A stretch of 64,000 nt of DNA from Saprospira grandis (GCF_027594745.1 NZ_CP110854.1:3923501-3987500); one strand, 5' to 3'. Positions 1 to 9,230 are shown, counted from the first letter of the stretch. Numbers and translations: made by a program. Notes: a model not told the origin generated them from the letters alone.

Positions 1-234
1 AGCTTCTTCTTCTACCCATTCTAGATCTTCTTGGCCCAGATAAATTGGCCGGTCCTGAAAAAAAGAAGCATCAGGCAAGACAACCTCTACATAACATTCT
101 CGCTCAAGGGCATCAAGTAACGCCTCTTGCAAATTAGGCGTTTGCAGATTACCTATGACCAAAAGAACAGCATCCTGGGCTTTTGCAATTTCTGCCACTA
201 AAGCAGCCTCTGTCTGATTAAAAAATGCCTTCAT
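1..234 (-). CDS. PLD-like domain protein, N-terminal part (runs off window)
   Basis: An open frame begins with ATG at 234 and runs through position 1 without a stop, so only the first 78 residues are present. They read MKAFFNQTEAALVAEIAKAQ, then a hydrophobic strand (DAVLLVIGNLQ), then a helix (TPNLQEALLDALER) and a strand ending VEVVL. This strand-helix-strand layout resembles the start of phospholipase D-like domains (PLDc_2 type), where a stretch of 'sets of residues placing a helper helix before a VxVxL strand' is usual. The HKD catalytic motif would lie outside the window, so enzymatic activity cannot be judged. The start lies 2 bases after the stop of the upstream gene at 237-1610, so the two are probably co-transcribed. 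The PLD assignment is inference from pattern only. Confidence 0.5.
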   Translation of the reverse strand, partial: MKAFFNQTEAALVAEIAKAQDAVLLVIGNLQTPNLQEALLDALERECYVEVVLPDASFFQDRPIYLGQEDLEWVEEEA

Positions 235-236
235 GT

Positions 237-1610
237 TTAATGCTTAAGTAAATAATCTAGAAAACCAAGGAGTAGGATGAGCACAATGTAAATCAAAATA
301 GCCATTGCTGGAGATAGAAAGGCTTCGGTCTTGGGGACCTGGGGCTTCGGTTCTCGGGGCTTCTCTTTTGAAGGTTTTTTTTCTGTACCCGAGGGCTTTG
401 TCTCTTCACTGATAAGGGGACCTATCGGCTCTGCTTGTTCTACCCATACCTCTTGCAATGAAATAATCCGCTCTGTCATGCCGCCCGCATGCCAGACTCT
501 AATCCTAACTTTATAATTTGCCCCAATTAGGCTTAATCTTAATGTAAAACTAAACTTATTTGCTTGCTTCTTGGCCAATAAAGAGGAAGGGTAGGGGGCT
601 ATGATATCTACCATAAGCTGACGAATTGTAGTCGCCGCTGATGAGGAGTTACTTAGAAGCCGTCCCTGAAAAAAAACTGACTTCCCCAGCAGAAGCTCTT
701 GCTTACTTAGAGGAAGATTTGGTCGGTCAATAAGTATACGGTATACCGCTTCGGGATCTAGGCGGGGAGAAGTAGAGTATCCTCCCCCTCCAGTACCTCC
801 TTTGCCTACAGGATTAGTCGGTAAATCCTTAATCAAAATTTCTTTGTAAATCTGGACCTTCCCATTGTAGTTACGCCCCTTGACCAAAAAATAATGTCGC
901 CCCTTAGGAAGCCGAATGCTCAAACTGGCTTCTCCATGCTTCTTCTTTTGGGCGCTAAAGTTTAAGGGGATCGCTTTTTGCAAATTCTGGTTGTAAAACT
1001 GAATATTTTGAGCTGCTATGTTTCTATAGCCAAGCCTAAAATTAACAACCACATGAGAACTACCTCGCTTCAAGCTAAACAGCTCAGTCTTTGGGAATAT
1101 CCAGAATAATTCCGCATACAAAATAGGGGGGTCTTCCGCCAAGTACCAGCGGTATAATGCCAATAATAAAAAGATTCGCTCATGGGGCGCTAGCTGCCGA
1201 CTAATAATTTTTGACCAAATACTAATAGGCTCTAGATAAAGTAAAAAGCTAGAAAAAATTTGCCCAACCTGCTCCGCATAGCCTAATAGGTCTTCTTCTT
1301 CTTGACCTAAAACGCTGGCTAGAATATCTTCTATAGATATAGTGCTGAGTTTGGACCGAAAACGCTTGGGCAAAGGAGCCTCATAGATAATGCTATCAGC
1401 AGTTATGCCCCGCTCTTCAACAAGCTGAGCCAGCTGTAGACTAAAACTCGGATAACTCCAGTTCGTATCAGCACTTAAGGGTTGATCTAGGTCTATCTGC
1501 CGCCGCATTTCTTCTATCCATAGAAGCCTTAAATCACGATCTTCAGCAGCAGCTAGATAGTACCTTTGATCCGATTTCTCCGCCAAGAGAAATAAAAAGT
1601 TAGAGGACAT
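237..1610 (-). CDS. hypothetical tail-anchored membrane protein
   Basis: A 457-residue protein of unknown function. It has no N-terminal signal. Residues 1-170 look alpha-helical, residues about 180-390 look beta-rich, and a glycine-rich linker (GKGGTGGGG) sits near residue 270. A proline/lysine-rich linker (about 400-430) leads to one C-terminal transmembrane helix (AILIYIVLILLLGFLDYLL) with a short KH tail. The predicted topology is therefore a large cytoplasmic domain held to the membrane by its tail. It lies 2 bases upstream of the partial PLD-like gene, suggesting a joint role. I do not recognise the family. ATG at 1610 is the only sensible start. Confidence 0.75.
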   Translation of the reverse strand: MSSNFLFLLAEKSDQRYYLAAAEDRDLRLLWIEEMRRQIDLDQPLSADTNWSYPSFSLQLAQLVEERGITADSIIYEAPLPKRFRSKLSTISIEDILASVLGQEEEDLLGYAEQVGQIFSSFLLYLEPISIWSKIISRQLAPHERIFLLLALYRWYLAEDPPILYAELFWIFPKTELFSLKRGSSHVVVNFRLGYRNIAAQNIQFYNQNLQKAIPLNFSAQKKKHGEASLSIRLPKGRHYFLVKGRNYNGKVQIYKEILIKDLPTNPVGKGGTGGGGYSTSPRLDPEAVYRILIDRPNLPLSKQELLLGKSVFFQGRLLSNSSSAATTIRQLMVDIIAPYPSSLLAKKQANKFSFTLRLSLIGANYKVRIRVWHAGGMTERIISLQEVWVEQAEPIGPLISEETKPSGTEKKPSKEKPREPKPQVPKTEAFLSPAMAILIYIVLILLLGFLDYLLKH

Positions 1611-2585
1611 AGGTCTTTGTGTTTAGGCCATAAAATTAAGATAATTTTACAAACTCATTTAAAATCACTAGCCCTAACTTAATTTACGTTCCTTTTTAAT
1701 ATCTATTTTTCTGGGGCCCGCGGCCAGCAAAGCTGGCCGCCGCTATGCTGCGGGGCTCACAGGGATGTTCGGCCCTTCGCTTTTCGCTGCGCTCAAAGCT
1801 CGGTCTGGCCTACGGCCACCCGCTCCGCAGCGCTGGGCCGATTGGCCTTCGGCCATGGCGGCAAAGCCGCCATCTGCAGCCTAAAGGCCGCAGCCATTCT
1901 TGTTGGGCTATCATCTTTCTCGCCGCAGTGGCTTAAAAGCCCCTGCTCCATTGGAGAAAGGTCGCAGCCATCCGATTTTCAGGACCTGCGGCTTTTAAGC
2001 TGCAGGCCATGGGGCCGAGATACAGGACCCTAGGGCCAAGGCCCTAGGCTAAGGGTAAAGTCGCCCCCTCCGTCGAGGGGGCTTTTTTGTGCTTCGGCCA
2101 ATAGTTGTTTTAGGGAATAGCCATAACGGCAGATAAAAAGCGAACAAGGACTTTAGTCCGTCAGTTCGCTCAGTCAACAACCCTGGGCTTCAGCCCAGGG
2201 CAGTAAGTATAGACATTGTTTTTATCACTTAATTTTACTGCTAGCCAATCATTGTCTAGGGCCATGGGCTAAAGCCCATGCTTGCAGGTCTATGCAAACT
2301 AGCGGGCTAAAGCCCTTGTTTGCTTGCATTAGAAGACATTATGGGCCGATGGTTTTAACCATCGGCCCATTTTATTGCAGTTAGCATGGCCTCTTTTGTT
2401 GCTGTAGGTTTCAACCTACAGGCCCGTATTATACAGGACCCTAGGGTTGGCCGCAGGCCAAATCGGCCTAGGGGCCTGAAAGGGGGCGGCGCAGCCGCAG
2501 ACCAAGGAGCCGAAGGCGACGCAGGGCCGAGCAGACCTGCGAGCCCTGCAAGGGCCCGGCCGCCAAAGGCGGCAGGCCCCAAAAC
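1611..2585. repeat. Composite intergenic repeat element (paired arms plus hairpins)
   Basis: No credible gene lies here. An AT-rich stretch (1611-1712), likely holding the promoter of the gene to the left, is followed by a GC-rich + arm (about 1713-1870, starting TTTCTGGGGCCCGCGG). Next come small hairpins: GCGGCTTTTAAGCTGC near 1988-2003, CCTAGGGCCAAGGCCCTAGG near 2029-2048, CCCTGGGCTTCAGCCCAGGG at 2181-2200, a GGGCTAAAGCCC hairpin near 2266-2277, the 30-base ATGGGCCGATGG...CCATCGGCCCAT hairpin at 2341-2370, and CTGTAGGTTTCAACCTACAG at 2402-2421. The inverted - arm (about 2445-2585) ends GGCAGGCCCCAAAA against the bioA stop codon. Open frames here are shadows of the repeat. Confidence 0.8.
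2063..2088 (+). terminator. Rho-independent terminator-like hairpin
   Basis: GCCCCCTC, loop CGTC, GAGGGGGC, followed immediately by six T. This is a textbook intrinsic terminator in + orientation. No + strand gene lies just upstream, only repeat sequence, so it either ends an unrecognised transcript from the repeat block or is a relic. Confidence 0.6.
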
Positions 2586-3905
2586 CTACCCCCCAACAGC
2601 ACTATCCAAAAGGGCCAAAATCCCCTCATGTACCTTGCCCATTTGCTCCTCAGTGATGCAGTAGGGCGGTAAAACATAGACCGTATTGCCCAAGGGGCGC
2701 AACAACAAGCCTCTCTGAATGAAAAACTGCCAAATCTCATCGCGGATGTTGTTGAAATAAGAGGTGGAGTCGGGCGTCTGTAAATCAAAGGCCCAAACTA
2801 CCCCCTTCTGACGCATATTCGTCACTTTGGGGTGCCCAATGATCTGCTGCCCAAAGGCTTTATGCTGCTGCTCGATCCAGCGAATCTGCTCCCAGGTTTT
2901 TTCCGAATTGGTCAGCTCAAAGCTGGCCAAGGCCACCGCGCAGGCCAAGGGATTGCCCGTGCAGCTATGCCCATGAAAGAGGGTTTTGTATTTGTCATCG
3001 GACCAAAATGCCTGAAAAATTCTATCGCTGCAAGTAGTCGCGCCCAAGGCCATCGTGCCGCCCGTAAGGCCCTTCGATAAGCAAAAAATATCGGGATCAT
3101 GAGCCAAAAAGTCACTGGCCCACCAGCTGCCCGTTCGACCAAAACCCACCATGACCTCATCGGCAATAATGAGAATATCTTCCGATTTGCAATTGGCCAA
3201 AAAGGGATCTAAGGCCGCAGCCTCATAGATCCGCATACCCGCCGAACCCTGTACCAAAGGCTCAAAGATAAATCCCGCAATTTCTCCCTGATGTTGGTCC
3301 AATAACTGCTCAAAAGCAGCCAAACTCTCGGCTTCTTGGCCCGGCAAAGGCGGCTCTACAAAAAGCACATCAAAAAGATAGGGGGCAAAAGGGGCCGAAA
3401 AAGCAGAGCGTCCCCCCACCGACATGGCCCCAAAGGTGTCGCCATGATAGGCCCCCTCAAAAGCAATGATCTTCGTTTTGGGGTTCCCGATGTTGTGCCA
3501 ATACTGAAAACACATTTTTAGGCCCACCTCTACGGCGGTAGACCCATTGTCCGAAAAGAAGAAACGATCCTGATTATCAGGGAGTTTACTCAATACTTTT
3601 TCGGCAATTTGTACGGCGGGCTCATGCGTAAAATTGGCAAAAATGACATGCTCCAATTGCTCGGCCTGCTGCTTGAGGGCCGCGGCAAAATTGGGGTGGC
3701 TGTGCCCATGCAAATTCATCCACCAAGAGGCAATCGCATCAATGTATTCCTTGCCGTCCTCATCCCAGAGCAAAGCGCCCTTCCCTTTCGCAATCGCAAT
3801 CGGCGCCTCGGCCGTTTTCATCTGTGTAAAAGGGTGCCAAACGACAGCTTGGTCTCTTTGGACCAAAGAACTTTTCTTTTGCATAAGATTCTTTTTTGTG
3901 AGCAA
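2586..3905 (-). CDS. bioA: Adenosylmethionine-8-amino-7-oxononanoate aminotransferase
   Basis: A class III PLP-dependent aminotransferase of biotin synthesis. It moves the amino group of S-adenosylmethionine to 8-amino-7-oxononanoate (KAPA), giving 7,8-diaminononanoate. Family marks include the N-terminal WHPFTQM near residue 23, DGKEYIDAIASWW, HGHSHP, the cofactor-site SDNGSTAVE and AYHGDTFGAMS, the acidic IIADEVMVGFGRTG, and the PLP lysine in CLSKGLTGG. Near the end LLRPLGNTVYVLPPY is typical of BioA. The length (439 residues) is normal. Translation may start at the second methionine (MQKKSS, 7 residues in). No other bio gene is adjacent. The stop codon abuts an intergenic repeat arm, and dps lies 69 bases upstream on the same strand. 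Confidence 0.95.
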   Translation of the reverse strand: MLTKKNLMQKKSSLVQRDQAVVWHPFTQMKTAEAPIAIAKGKGALLWDEDGKEYIDAIASWWMNLHGHSHPNFAAALKQQAEQLEHVIFANFTHEPAVQIAEKVLSKLPDNQDRFFFSDNGSTAVEVGLKMCFQYWHNIGNPKTKIIAFEGAYHGDTFGAMSVGGRSAFSAPFAPYLFDVLFVEPPLPGQEAESLAAFEQLLDQHQGEIAGFIFEPLVQGSAGMRIYEAAALDPFLANCKSEDILIIADEVMVGFGRTGSWWASDFLAHDPDIFCLSKGLTGGTMALGATTCSDRIFQAFWSDDKYKTLFHGHSCTGNPLACAVALASFELTNSEKTWEQIRWIEQQHKAFGQQIIGHPKVTNMRQKGVVWAFDLQTPDSTSYFNNIRDEIWQFFIQRGLLLRPLGNTVYVLPPYCITEEQMGKVHEGILALLDSAVGG

Positions 3906-3974
3906 AATGTTGGGCGAAAAAAAAGCGCCCTGGCCAATCTGACCAGCGCGCTTAAGATATAAAACTATTTAGAA

Positions 3975-4454
3975 CTAGCCCAAATAAGCATTATACATCC
4001 AAGCCAATTTCTCTTGCTCCCGAATATAGTCGCTCATCAAGGCATTAGTGCCCTCATCATTGGCCTCATCAGAAAGCCCAAGCAGCTCGCGTTCTAGCTC
4101 AATAATAACCGAAAAGGCCTTTAGTACATGGGCCAAACCCTCTTTTCCATCAGTCACATTGGTAATTTCTTCAATAGATGATTGCTCCAAATATTGGCTG
4201 TAGGCATGCAAAGGCTGCTGCCCCAAAGTCAAAATCCGCTCCGCAATTTCATCGATTTTGATCTGCAAATCGCTGTAAATTTCCTCAAATTTGGCGTGCA
4301 GCTCAAAAAAGTTATCGCCCTTGATGTTCCAATGAAATCCACGAGTATTGATGTACAACAATTGGTAATTTGCCAATAGTACGTTTAGTTTTTCAGCCAA
4401 TTGCTGGCTCTCGGCATGGTCCAAACCAATGGTAGTTGTCTGTTTTTTCATCAT
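3975..4454 (-). CDS. dps: Dps family ferritin-like DNA-protection protein
   Basis: A 159-residue miniferritin. Dps proteins assemble as 12-subunit shells that oxidise and store iron with peroxide and protect DNA. The ferroxidase signature is clear: GFHWNIKGDNFFELHAKFEE (residues about 39-58), followed by DLQIKIDEIAERI, supplying the His, Asp and Glu ligands shared across subunits. The C-terminal helix has REQEKLAWMYNAYLG. The N-terminus lacks a long basic DNA-binding tail, so direct DNA binding is uncertain. Its start carries two consecutive ATG codons. A promoter candidate lies about 25 bases upstream. Dps genes are usually induced by starvation or peroxide; no operator is visible. Confidence 0.95.
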   Translation of the reverse strand: MMKKQTTTIGLDHAESQQLAEKLNVLLANYQLLYINTRGFHWNIKGDNFFELHAKFEEIYSDLQIKIDEIAERILTLGQQPLHAYSQYLEQSSIEEITNVTDGKEGLAHVLKAFSVIIELERELLGLSDEANDEGTNALMSDYIREQEKLAWMYNAYLG

Positions 4455-4476
4455 TGTTCTTTTATGAGTTAATGCC

Positions 4477-4507
4477 CAATTATACAGAAAAAAAGAGGGA
4501 TAATCAA
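4477..4507 (-). promoter_or_regulatory. Candidate promoter of dps (Bacteroidota type)
   Basis: On the - strand, TTG (4507-4505) is followed after 20 bases by TATAATTG (4484-4477). That is 7 of 8 matches to the Bacteroidota -7 element TAnnTTTG, at the usual distance from a -33 TTG. It would give a short leader before the dps ATG at 4454. This is a motif match by eye only. Confidence 0.4.
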
Positions 4508-5316
4508 CCTTTCTAAGTGGTTTAGGACTTTCTTATTTTTTGGGGCCTCCGCTGCGGCCTGCGGCCTTGCGGCGCTACGGTCCGCAGCTCGCTGTTCGCT
4601 CGGCCCTGCGCAAAAAAACAAGTTTTTTGCTTGGTCTGCGGCTTCGCCGCACTGCTCCCCATCGCTAGGCCGCTCAGCTGTCTTTTTTTTTGGGGCCATC
4701 TTCTTCGGCGGTTGGGCAGTTTTGGGCCATGGGCTGAAGCCCATGCTTGTGGGGCTATGCAAACTGGCGGGCTAAAGCTGTAGGTTGAAACCTACAGCCA
4801 ATTAACGAATGCATTTTAATCTAAAATGGAGGGTTAAAACCCTCCATAAATAAACAGCCTTCCTTCTATTAGAAGTCATTATGGGCCGATGGTTTTAACC
4901 TTCGGCTCATTTTTATTGCGTTTAGTATGGCCTCTTTTGTTGCTGTAGGTTTTAACCTACAGGTACCGAATATTATATAGGCCCCTGGAGGGAGCGGTGA
5001 TAATGGGATATTGTCCCCGAAGGATGGCCGAAAAGTTAAATACATGAGGGTTTCAACCCTCATCTCATAAAAACATTGCGGAGCAATACCAACTGTTGTC
5101 TGGCTGTAGGTTTCAACCTACAGGCCCGTATAGCAGGCCCGAAGGGCCGCAGGCCTAGAGATGGATAGCAGGGCCGCCGCAGGCGGCAGACCAAAGCGCT
5201 GAAAGCGCTGCAGGGCCGAGCGAGCAGCGAGCTGCGACACAGCCCGGCCGCCGCAGGCGGCAGGCCCCCCAAAAAACAGATAAAGCAGCTTAAAATCCCT
5301 TCAGTTGAAACAGTTC
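4508..5316. repeat. Composite intergenic repeat element
   Basis: No gene seen. The + arm (about 4539-4700) starts TTTTTTGGGGCCTCCGC and contains the shared core CAGCTCGCTGTTCGCTCGG. Hairpins follow in order: CATGGGCTGAAGCCCATG (4728-4745), CTGTAGGTTGAAACCTACAG (4778-4797), GGAGGGTTAAAACCCTCC (4828-4845), ATGGGCCGATGG...CCTTCGGCTCAT (4881-4910), CTGTAGGTTTTAACCTACAG (about 4942-4961), GAGGGTTTCAACCCTC near 5046-5061, and CTGTAGGTTTCAACCTACAG (5103-5122). The - arm (about 5125-5275) ends GGCAGGCCCCCCAAAAAA. The same order of parts occurs near 24.7 kb and 60.6 kb. Confidence 0.8.
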
Positions 5317-5346
5317 TTTGAAAAACGCCAAAACTTGGCTAATTTG
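5317..5346 (+). promoter_or_regulatory. Candidate promoter of leuS
   Basis: TTTG (5317-5320), a 19-base gap, then TAATTTG (5340-5346). This is the Bacteroidota promoter pattern with one base missing from the TAnnTTTG box. Transcription would begin near 5353, which supports translation from ATG 5396 rather than from TTG at 5318. Confidence 0.35.
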
Positions 5347-5395
5347 CAGCCTTAGATCGAATTCATTTTTAGTATCATTCAAGACAAGAAAAAAA

Positions 5396-8215
5396 ATGGA
5401 ATATAGGCCACAGGAGATCGAAGAAAAATGGAGATCCTATTGGAAAGAAAATAAGACCTACCAAACTCCCACTACTTCAGATAAGCCCAAGTATTATGTG
5501 CTCGATATGTTTCCCTATCCTTCTGGAGCAGGTTTGCATGTGGGCCACCCCCTAGGCTATATCGCTAGCGATATTTTTGCTCGTTATAAGCGCCTTTCGG
5601 GCTTTAATGTGCTGCACCCTATGGGTTATGATGCCTTTGGCCTACCCGCCGAACAATATGCCATCCAAACGGGCGTACATCCTGCGGTATCTACAGCCGA
5701 AAATGTGGGCCGCTATCGCCAACAGCTCGATAAATTGGGCTTTAGCTATGATTGGGACCGCTCGGTCAATACTTCTTCTCCTGAATACTATAAATGGACG
5801 CAGCAGATTTTTATCTGGTTGTTTGAGCATTATTATGATACCACTGCCGATAAGGCTTTGCCCATAACAGAACTCATCCGTCAGTTTGAGCAAGCTGGCT
5901 CAGAAGCCGTAGCAGCAGCCCATAGCCATGAAGAACATTTCTCTGCCGCCGATTGGCAGGGCTTTTCGGCCCAAGAAAAGGAAGAGGTCCTCATGAATTA
6001 TCGCCTAGCTTACCGCAAAGTGGGCTATGTGAACTGGTGCGAGGAACTCGGAACCGTTTTGGCCAATGACGAAATTAAGGATGGCCGCTCGGAACGCGGA
6101 GGCTTTCCCGTGGTCCAAAAACCCATGATGCAATGGGCTTTGCGCATTACCGCCTATGCCCAACGCCTACTCGATGGCCTAGATACGGTAGACTTTTCAG
6201 AGGCGCTCAAAACACAGCAGCGCAACTGGATCGGCCGCTCTGAAGGGGCCGAGCTCTTCTTCCTGACCGAAAATGAAGAGGATAAAATCGAGGTCTTTAC
6301 CACCCGCCCCGATACCCTTTTTGGGGTGAGCTTTATGGTGCTCGCTCCCGAGCATGAGTTGGTCCAAAAACTAACCACTGCCGAACAAAAAGAAGAAATT
6401 GATGCTTACCTACACTATGTAGAAGGCCGCTCGGAACGTGACCGTATGATGGATGTAAAAACCATTAGCGGCGCCTTTACGGGCAGTTATGCCATTCATC
6501 CATTTACGGGCAAAAAAGTGCCGATCTGGATCAGTGAATACGTTTTGGCAGGTTATGGCACCGGCGCTATCATGGCCGTTCCTTCAGATGATGAACGAGA
6601 TCAGCGTTTTGCCCAGCATTTTGGCCTAGATATCTTGCCCGTAGTCGATCAATCCGATTACCCCAATGCAGAAATGGGCCAAAAAATCGGCAAACTAATC
6701 AATAGCGATTTCTTGAATGGCCTAGAGGTTAAAGCCGCTATTCCCAAAGCTATCGAAAAGCTAGAGGCCCTAAATATTGGCCAGCGCAAAGTGAATTTCC
6801 GCTTGCATGATGCTAACTTTAGCCGCCAACGCTATTGGGGCGAGCCTTTTCCCATCTCTTATGATGCAGAGGGCCTCACGCAAGTAGAAACCGCCTTGCC
6901 CGTAGAATTGCCCGAGCTAGATAACTTCCAACCTACAGCCGATGGACATTCTCCTTTGGCCCGAGTGGAGTCTTGGGTAAACACTCCCGAAGGACGCAAA
7001 AGAGAAACCGATACCATGCCTGGTTTTGCTGGCTCTAGCTGGTATTTCCTCCGCTATATGGACCCCAAAAATGAAAATGCTCCCTTCTCTGAAGAAGCCG
7101 TAAATTATTGGCAGGATGTCGATCTTTACCTCGGTGGAGCAGAACATGCCGTGGGCCATTTGATGTATTCTCGCTTTTGGCATAAGTTCCTTTACGATTT
7201 GGGCAAAGTGCCCACGCAAGAGCCCTACAAAAAACTGGTCAATCAAGGCATGATCCAAGGGATCATCGAGCAGATTTATATGCTCAAAGAAAAGAATGAA
7301 GCTGGCCAAACGGTCTTTGTTTCTGCCGACCGCATTGCCGAATATGGTGGTGAGGAGGCTTTTGCCCTTTTGCCTGTGCATATCGATTTTGTGAGCAATT
7401 ATGGCCAAGAAGATTCTCATTTGACGGCAGAAGGGGTGGCTAAATTCCTGGAATGGCGCCCCAGCTATGCCAATGCCGAGTTTATCTATAATGAAGCGGG
7501 ACAGCTAATGACGGATAGCGAAATTGGCAAGATGTCTAAGCGCTATTATAATGTGGTCAATCCCGATGATATGGTGGCCCTTTACGGTAGCGACTGTTTC
7601 CGCCTCTACGAAATGTTCCTCGGTCCCTTGGAAGACTCTAAGCCTTGGAACACGAGCGGAATTTCTGGTGTGGCCAAATTTCTCCGTCGCCTTTGGTTGT
7701 TGTTCTACAGCCCAGAAGGGGAGTGGTTGGTCCAAAAAGAAACGCCTACGGCCAAAGAACGCAAGGCTTTGCACCATTGCATCAAGCAAGTGCAGCATGG
7801 GCTCGAAAGCTTCTCGCTCAATACCTGCGTTTCCGATTTCATGAAGCTCAGCAATGAGTTGCGCGATCTCAACTGCCATAAGGCCGAAATTCTAGAGGGT
7901 TTTGTTTTGTTGCTCGCTCCCTTTGCCCCGCATCTCGCCGAAGAACTTTGGCAGGCTTTGGGCCATCAGGAGTCGGTCTTCAAAACGGGGGCTTTCCCCA
8001 GCTTTAATCCCGCCTATTTGGTGGAGGACAGCATCGTTTATCCCGTTTGTGTCAATGGGAAAAAGCGGGCGGCTATCGAGCTAGCCAATGGCTTGGCCCA
8101 AGAGGCCATCAAGGAGCAAGCCTTGGCCCTAGAAGATATTCAAAAATGGATTGAAGGAAAGACGATCCGCAAGGTGATTGTTGTGCCCAAGCGCATGGTC
8201 AATATTGTGGTTTAA
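5396..8215 (+). CDS. leuS: Leucyl-tRNA synthetase
   Basis: A class I aminoacyl-tRNA synthetase that charges tRNA-Leu. From ATG 5396 (MEYRPQEIEEKWRSYWKENK) it has 939 residues. The HIGH motif is in PSGAGLHVGHPLGY. The CP1 editing domain carries TTRPDTLFGVSF and the conserved GTGAIMAVPSDDERD. The KMSKS loop is KMSKR in IGKMSKRYYNVVNPDD. The Bacteroidota-type insertion around VGYVNWCEELGTVLANDEI is present. The reading frame is open 26 codons further upstream to a TTG at 5318, but that stretch overlaps the promoter candidate and does not look like protein. A terminator follows. Confidence 0.97.
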   Translation: MEYRPQEIEEKWRSYWKENKTYQTPTTSDKPKYYVLDMFPYPSGAGLHVGHPLGYIASDIFARYKRLSGFNVLHPMGYDAFGLPAEQYAIQTGVHPAVSTAENVGRYRQQLDKLGFSYDWDRSVNTSSPEYYKWTQQIFIWLFEHYYDTTADKALPITELIRQFEQAGSEAVAAAHSHEEHFSAADWQGFSAQEKEEVLMNYRLAYRKVGYVNWCEELGTVLANDEIKDGRSERGGFPVVQKPMMQWALRITAYAQRLLDGLDTVDFSEALKTQQRNWIGRSEGAELFFLTENEEDKIEVFTTRPDTLFGVSFMVLAPEHELVQKLTTAEQKEEIDAYLHYVEGRSERDRMMDVKTISGAFTGSYAIHPFTGKKVPIWISEYVLAGYGTGAIMAVPSDDERDQRFAQHFGLDILPVVDQSDYPNAEMGQKIGKLINSDFLNGLEVKAAIPKAIEKLEALNIGQRKVNFRLHDANFSRQRYWGEPFPISYDAEGLTQVETALPVELPELDNFQPTADGHSPLARVESWVNTPEGRKRETDTMPGFAGSSWYFLRYMDPKNENAPFSEEAVNYWQDVDLYLGGAEHAVGHLMYSRFWHKFLYDLGKVPTQEPYKKLVNQGMIQGIIEQIYMLKEKNEAGQTVFVSADRIAEYGGEEAFALLPVHIDFVSNYGQEDSHLTAEGVAKFLEWRPSYANAEFIYNEAGQLMTDSEIGKMSKRYYNVVNPDDMVALYGSDCFRLYEMFLGPLEDSKPWNTSGISGVAKFLRRLWLLFYSPEGEWLVQKETPTAKERKALHHCIKQVQHGLESFSLNTCVSDFMKLSNELRDLNCHKAEILEGFVLLLAPFAPHLAEELWQALGHQESVFKTGAFPSFNPAYLVEDSIVYPVCVNGKKRAAIELANGLAQEAIKEQALALEDIQKWIEGKTIRKVIVVPKRMVNIVV

Positions 8216-8224
8216 GTTTTGTTT

Positions 8225-8266
8225 AAGGTCTCCAAGTTTGCGAATTTGGAGACCTTTCTGTTTTTT
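8225..8266 (+). terminator. Terminator of leuS
   Basis: AAGGTCTCCAA, a 10-base loop, TTGGAGACCTT, then a T-rich tail. It starts 9 bases after the leuS stop. Confidence 0.8.
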
Positions 8267-8612
8267 AGGGGCCTCAGCTGCGGCTTCGCCTTGCTGCGCT
8301 ACCTTGCGCAGCTCGCTGTTCGCTCGGCCCTGCGCGGGCTTTGCCCGCTTGGTCTGGCCTGACGGCCACTGCTCCACATCGCTAGGCCATAACTGTAGGT
8401 TGAAACCTACAGCAAAAATGCTATTGCTTCGCAATGATATATGTCTGAGGGTTGAAACCCTCAGGAATTTAACTTTTTGGCCCTCCTTTGATAAATGGAA
8501 GGCAGAATAGCAGGAAATTAAAGCAAGGAATAGAAGTGACAGGGCTTCTATTTTGCCTGCAGCACGTAAAAAAAATTAGAACTCAAAAAAGCCCCTCCCA
8601 AAAAAAAGAAAG
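8267..8612. repeat. Intergenic + repeat arm with two hairpins
   Basis: One + arm (about 8267-8390, starting TTAGGGGCCTCAGCTGCGG, core CAGCTCGCTGTTCGCTCGG). It is followed by CTGTAGGTTGAAACCTACAG (8393-8412) and CTGAGGGTTGAAACCCTCAG (8445-8464). No - arm. The remaining sequence before 8613 is AT-rich leader of the next gene. Confidence 0.75.
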
Positions 8613-9230
8613 ATGAAAGAATTTTGGAACCAGCGTTATGGCGCTGAAGATTTTGCTTATGGCCGTCGGCCCAATCGTTATTTTGCTGCTCATTTACATG
8701 ATCTAGCGCCCGGAAAAATTCTCCTCATTGCCGAGGGGGAAGGCCGAAACGCTATTTTTGCCGCTCAAAATGGCTGGGATGTTTGCGCCTGCGACCTCAG
8801 TGAGGAGGGCCAACAAAAAGCCTTGGCTTGGGCCAAAAAAGAGGGCTTAGATTTGCGCTATGATTTAGGCGATTTTGGGGCCTTGGATTATCCCAAAGAA
8901 AGCTTTGATGCTTTGGGTTTGGTCTATGCGCATTTTCCGCCTCATCTCAAGGCCGATTATCTGCGCAAAGCGGCCGACCTCATTAAGCCTGGGGGGCTTT
9001 TGCTCTTAGAGGGCTTTGCTAAGGGACATACCGTCTATCAAGAAAAAAATCCGGCCGTAGGTGGTCCAAAAAATGTAGAAATGCTCTTTGATAAAGAAGA
9101 AATGCTCGAAATTTTCTCTGATTTTGAGTTCTCTATTCTCAAAGAGGAGGTGGTAGAACTGCAAGAAGGGCTATATCATAATGGAGAGGCCGAAGTCTTG
9201 CGCATTATGGCCCAGAAAAAAGAAAACTAA
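8613..9230 (+). CDS. Class I SAM-dependent methyltransferase
   Basis: A 205-residue small-molecule type methyltransferase similar in layout to TehB/thiopurine methyltransferase-like proteins. It starts MKEFWNQRYGAEDFAYGRRPN, the common N-terminal signature of this group. The SAM-binding motif I is LIAEGEGRNAIFAA, with the acidic end of strand 2 at VCACDLSEEG. Motif IV is SFDALGLVYAHFPP and the post-motif LIKPGGLLLLEGFAKGH. The substrate is not evident. The next gene starts 4 bases after the stop, so the two form an operon. A role in handling a metal, metalloid or corrin, given that neighbour, is only inference. Confidence 0.85.
   Translation: MKEFWNQRYGAEDFAYGRRPNRYFAAHLHDLAPGKILLIAEGEGRNAIFAAQNGWDVCACDLSEEGQQKALAWAKKEGLDLRYDLGDFGALDYPKESFDALGLVYAHFPPHLKADYLRKAADLIKPGGLLLLEGFAKGHTVYQEKNPAVGGPKNVEMLFDKEEMLEIFSDFEFSILKEEVVELQEGLYHNGEAEVLRIMAQKKEN

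Noticed and set aside
1745..2664. Several overlapping 60-100 codon open frames in both strands of the repeat block, also at 4469-5272, 8178-8510, 21734-22053, 32266-32561, 60404-60815
   Set aside because: They are translations of the GC-rich arms (LARPCxAF.., RRRLKPTAT-like peptides) that recur in every frame and strand wherever an arm is present; no consistent start, no codon bias, no conserved partner.
5318..5395. N-terminal extension of leuS from a TTG
   Set aside because: No similarity to any leucyl-tRNA synthetase N-terminus and it overlaps the promoter candidate.
6917..7420. 167-codon antisense frame inside leuS, and others at 7505-7879 and 25427-31987 opposite the metalloprotease
   Set aside because: Shadow of strongly coding sequence on the other strand; in the metalloprotease the frame repeats with the SprB period.
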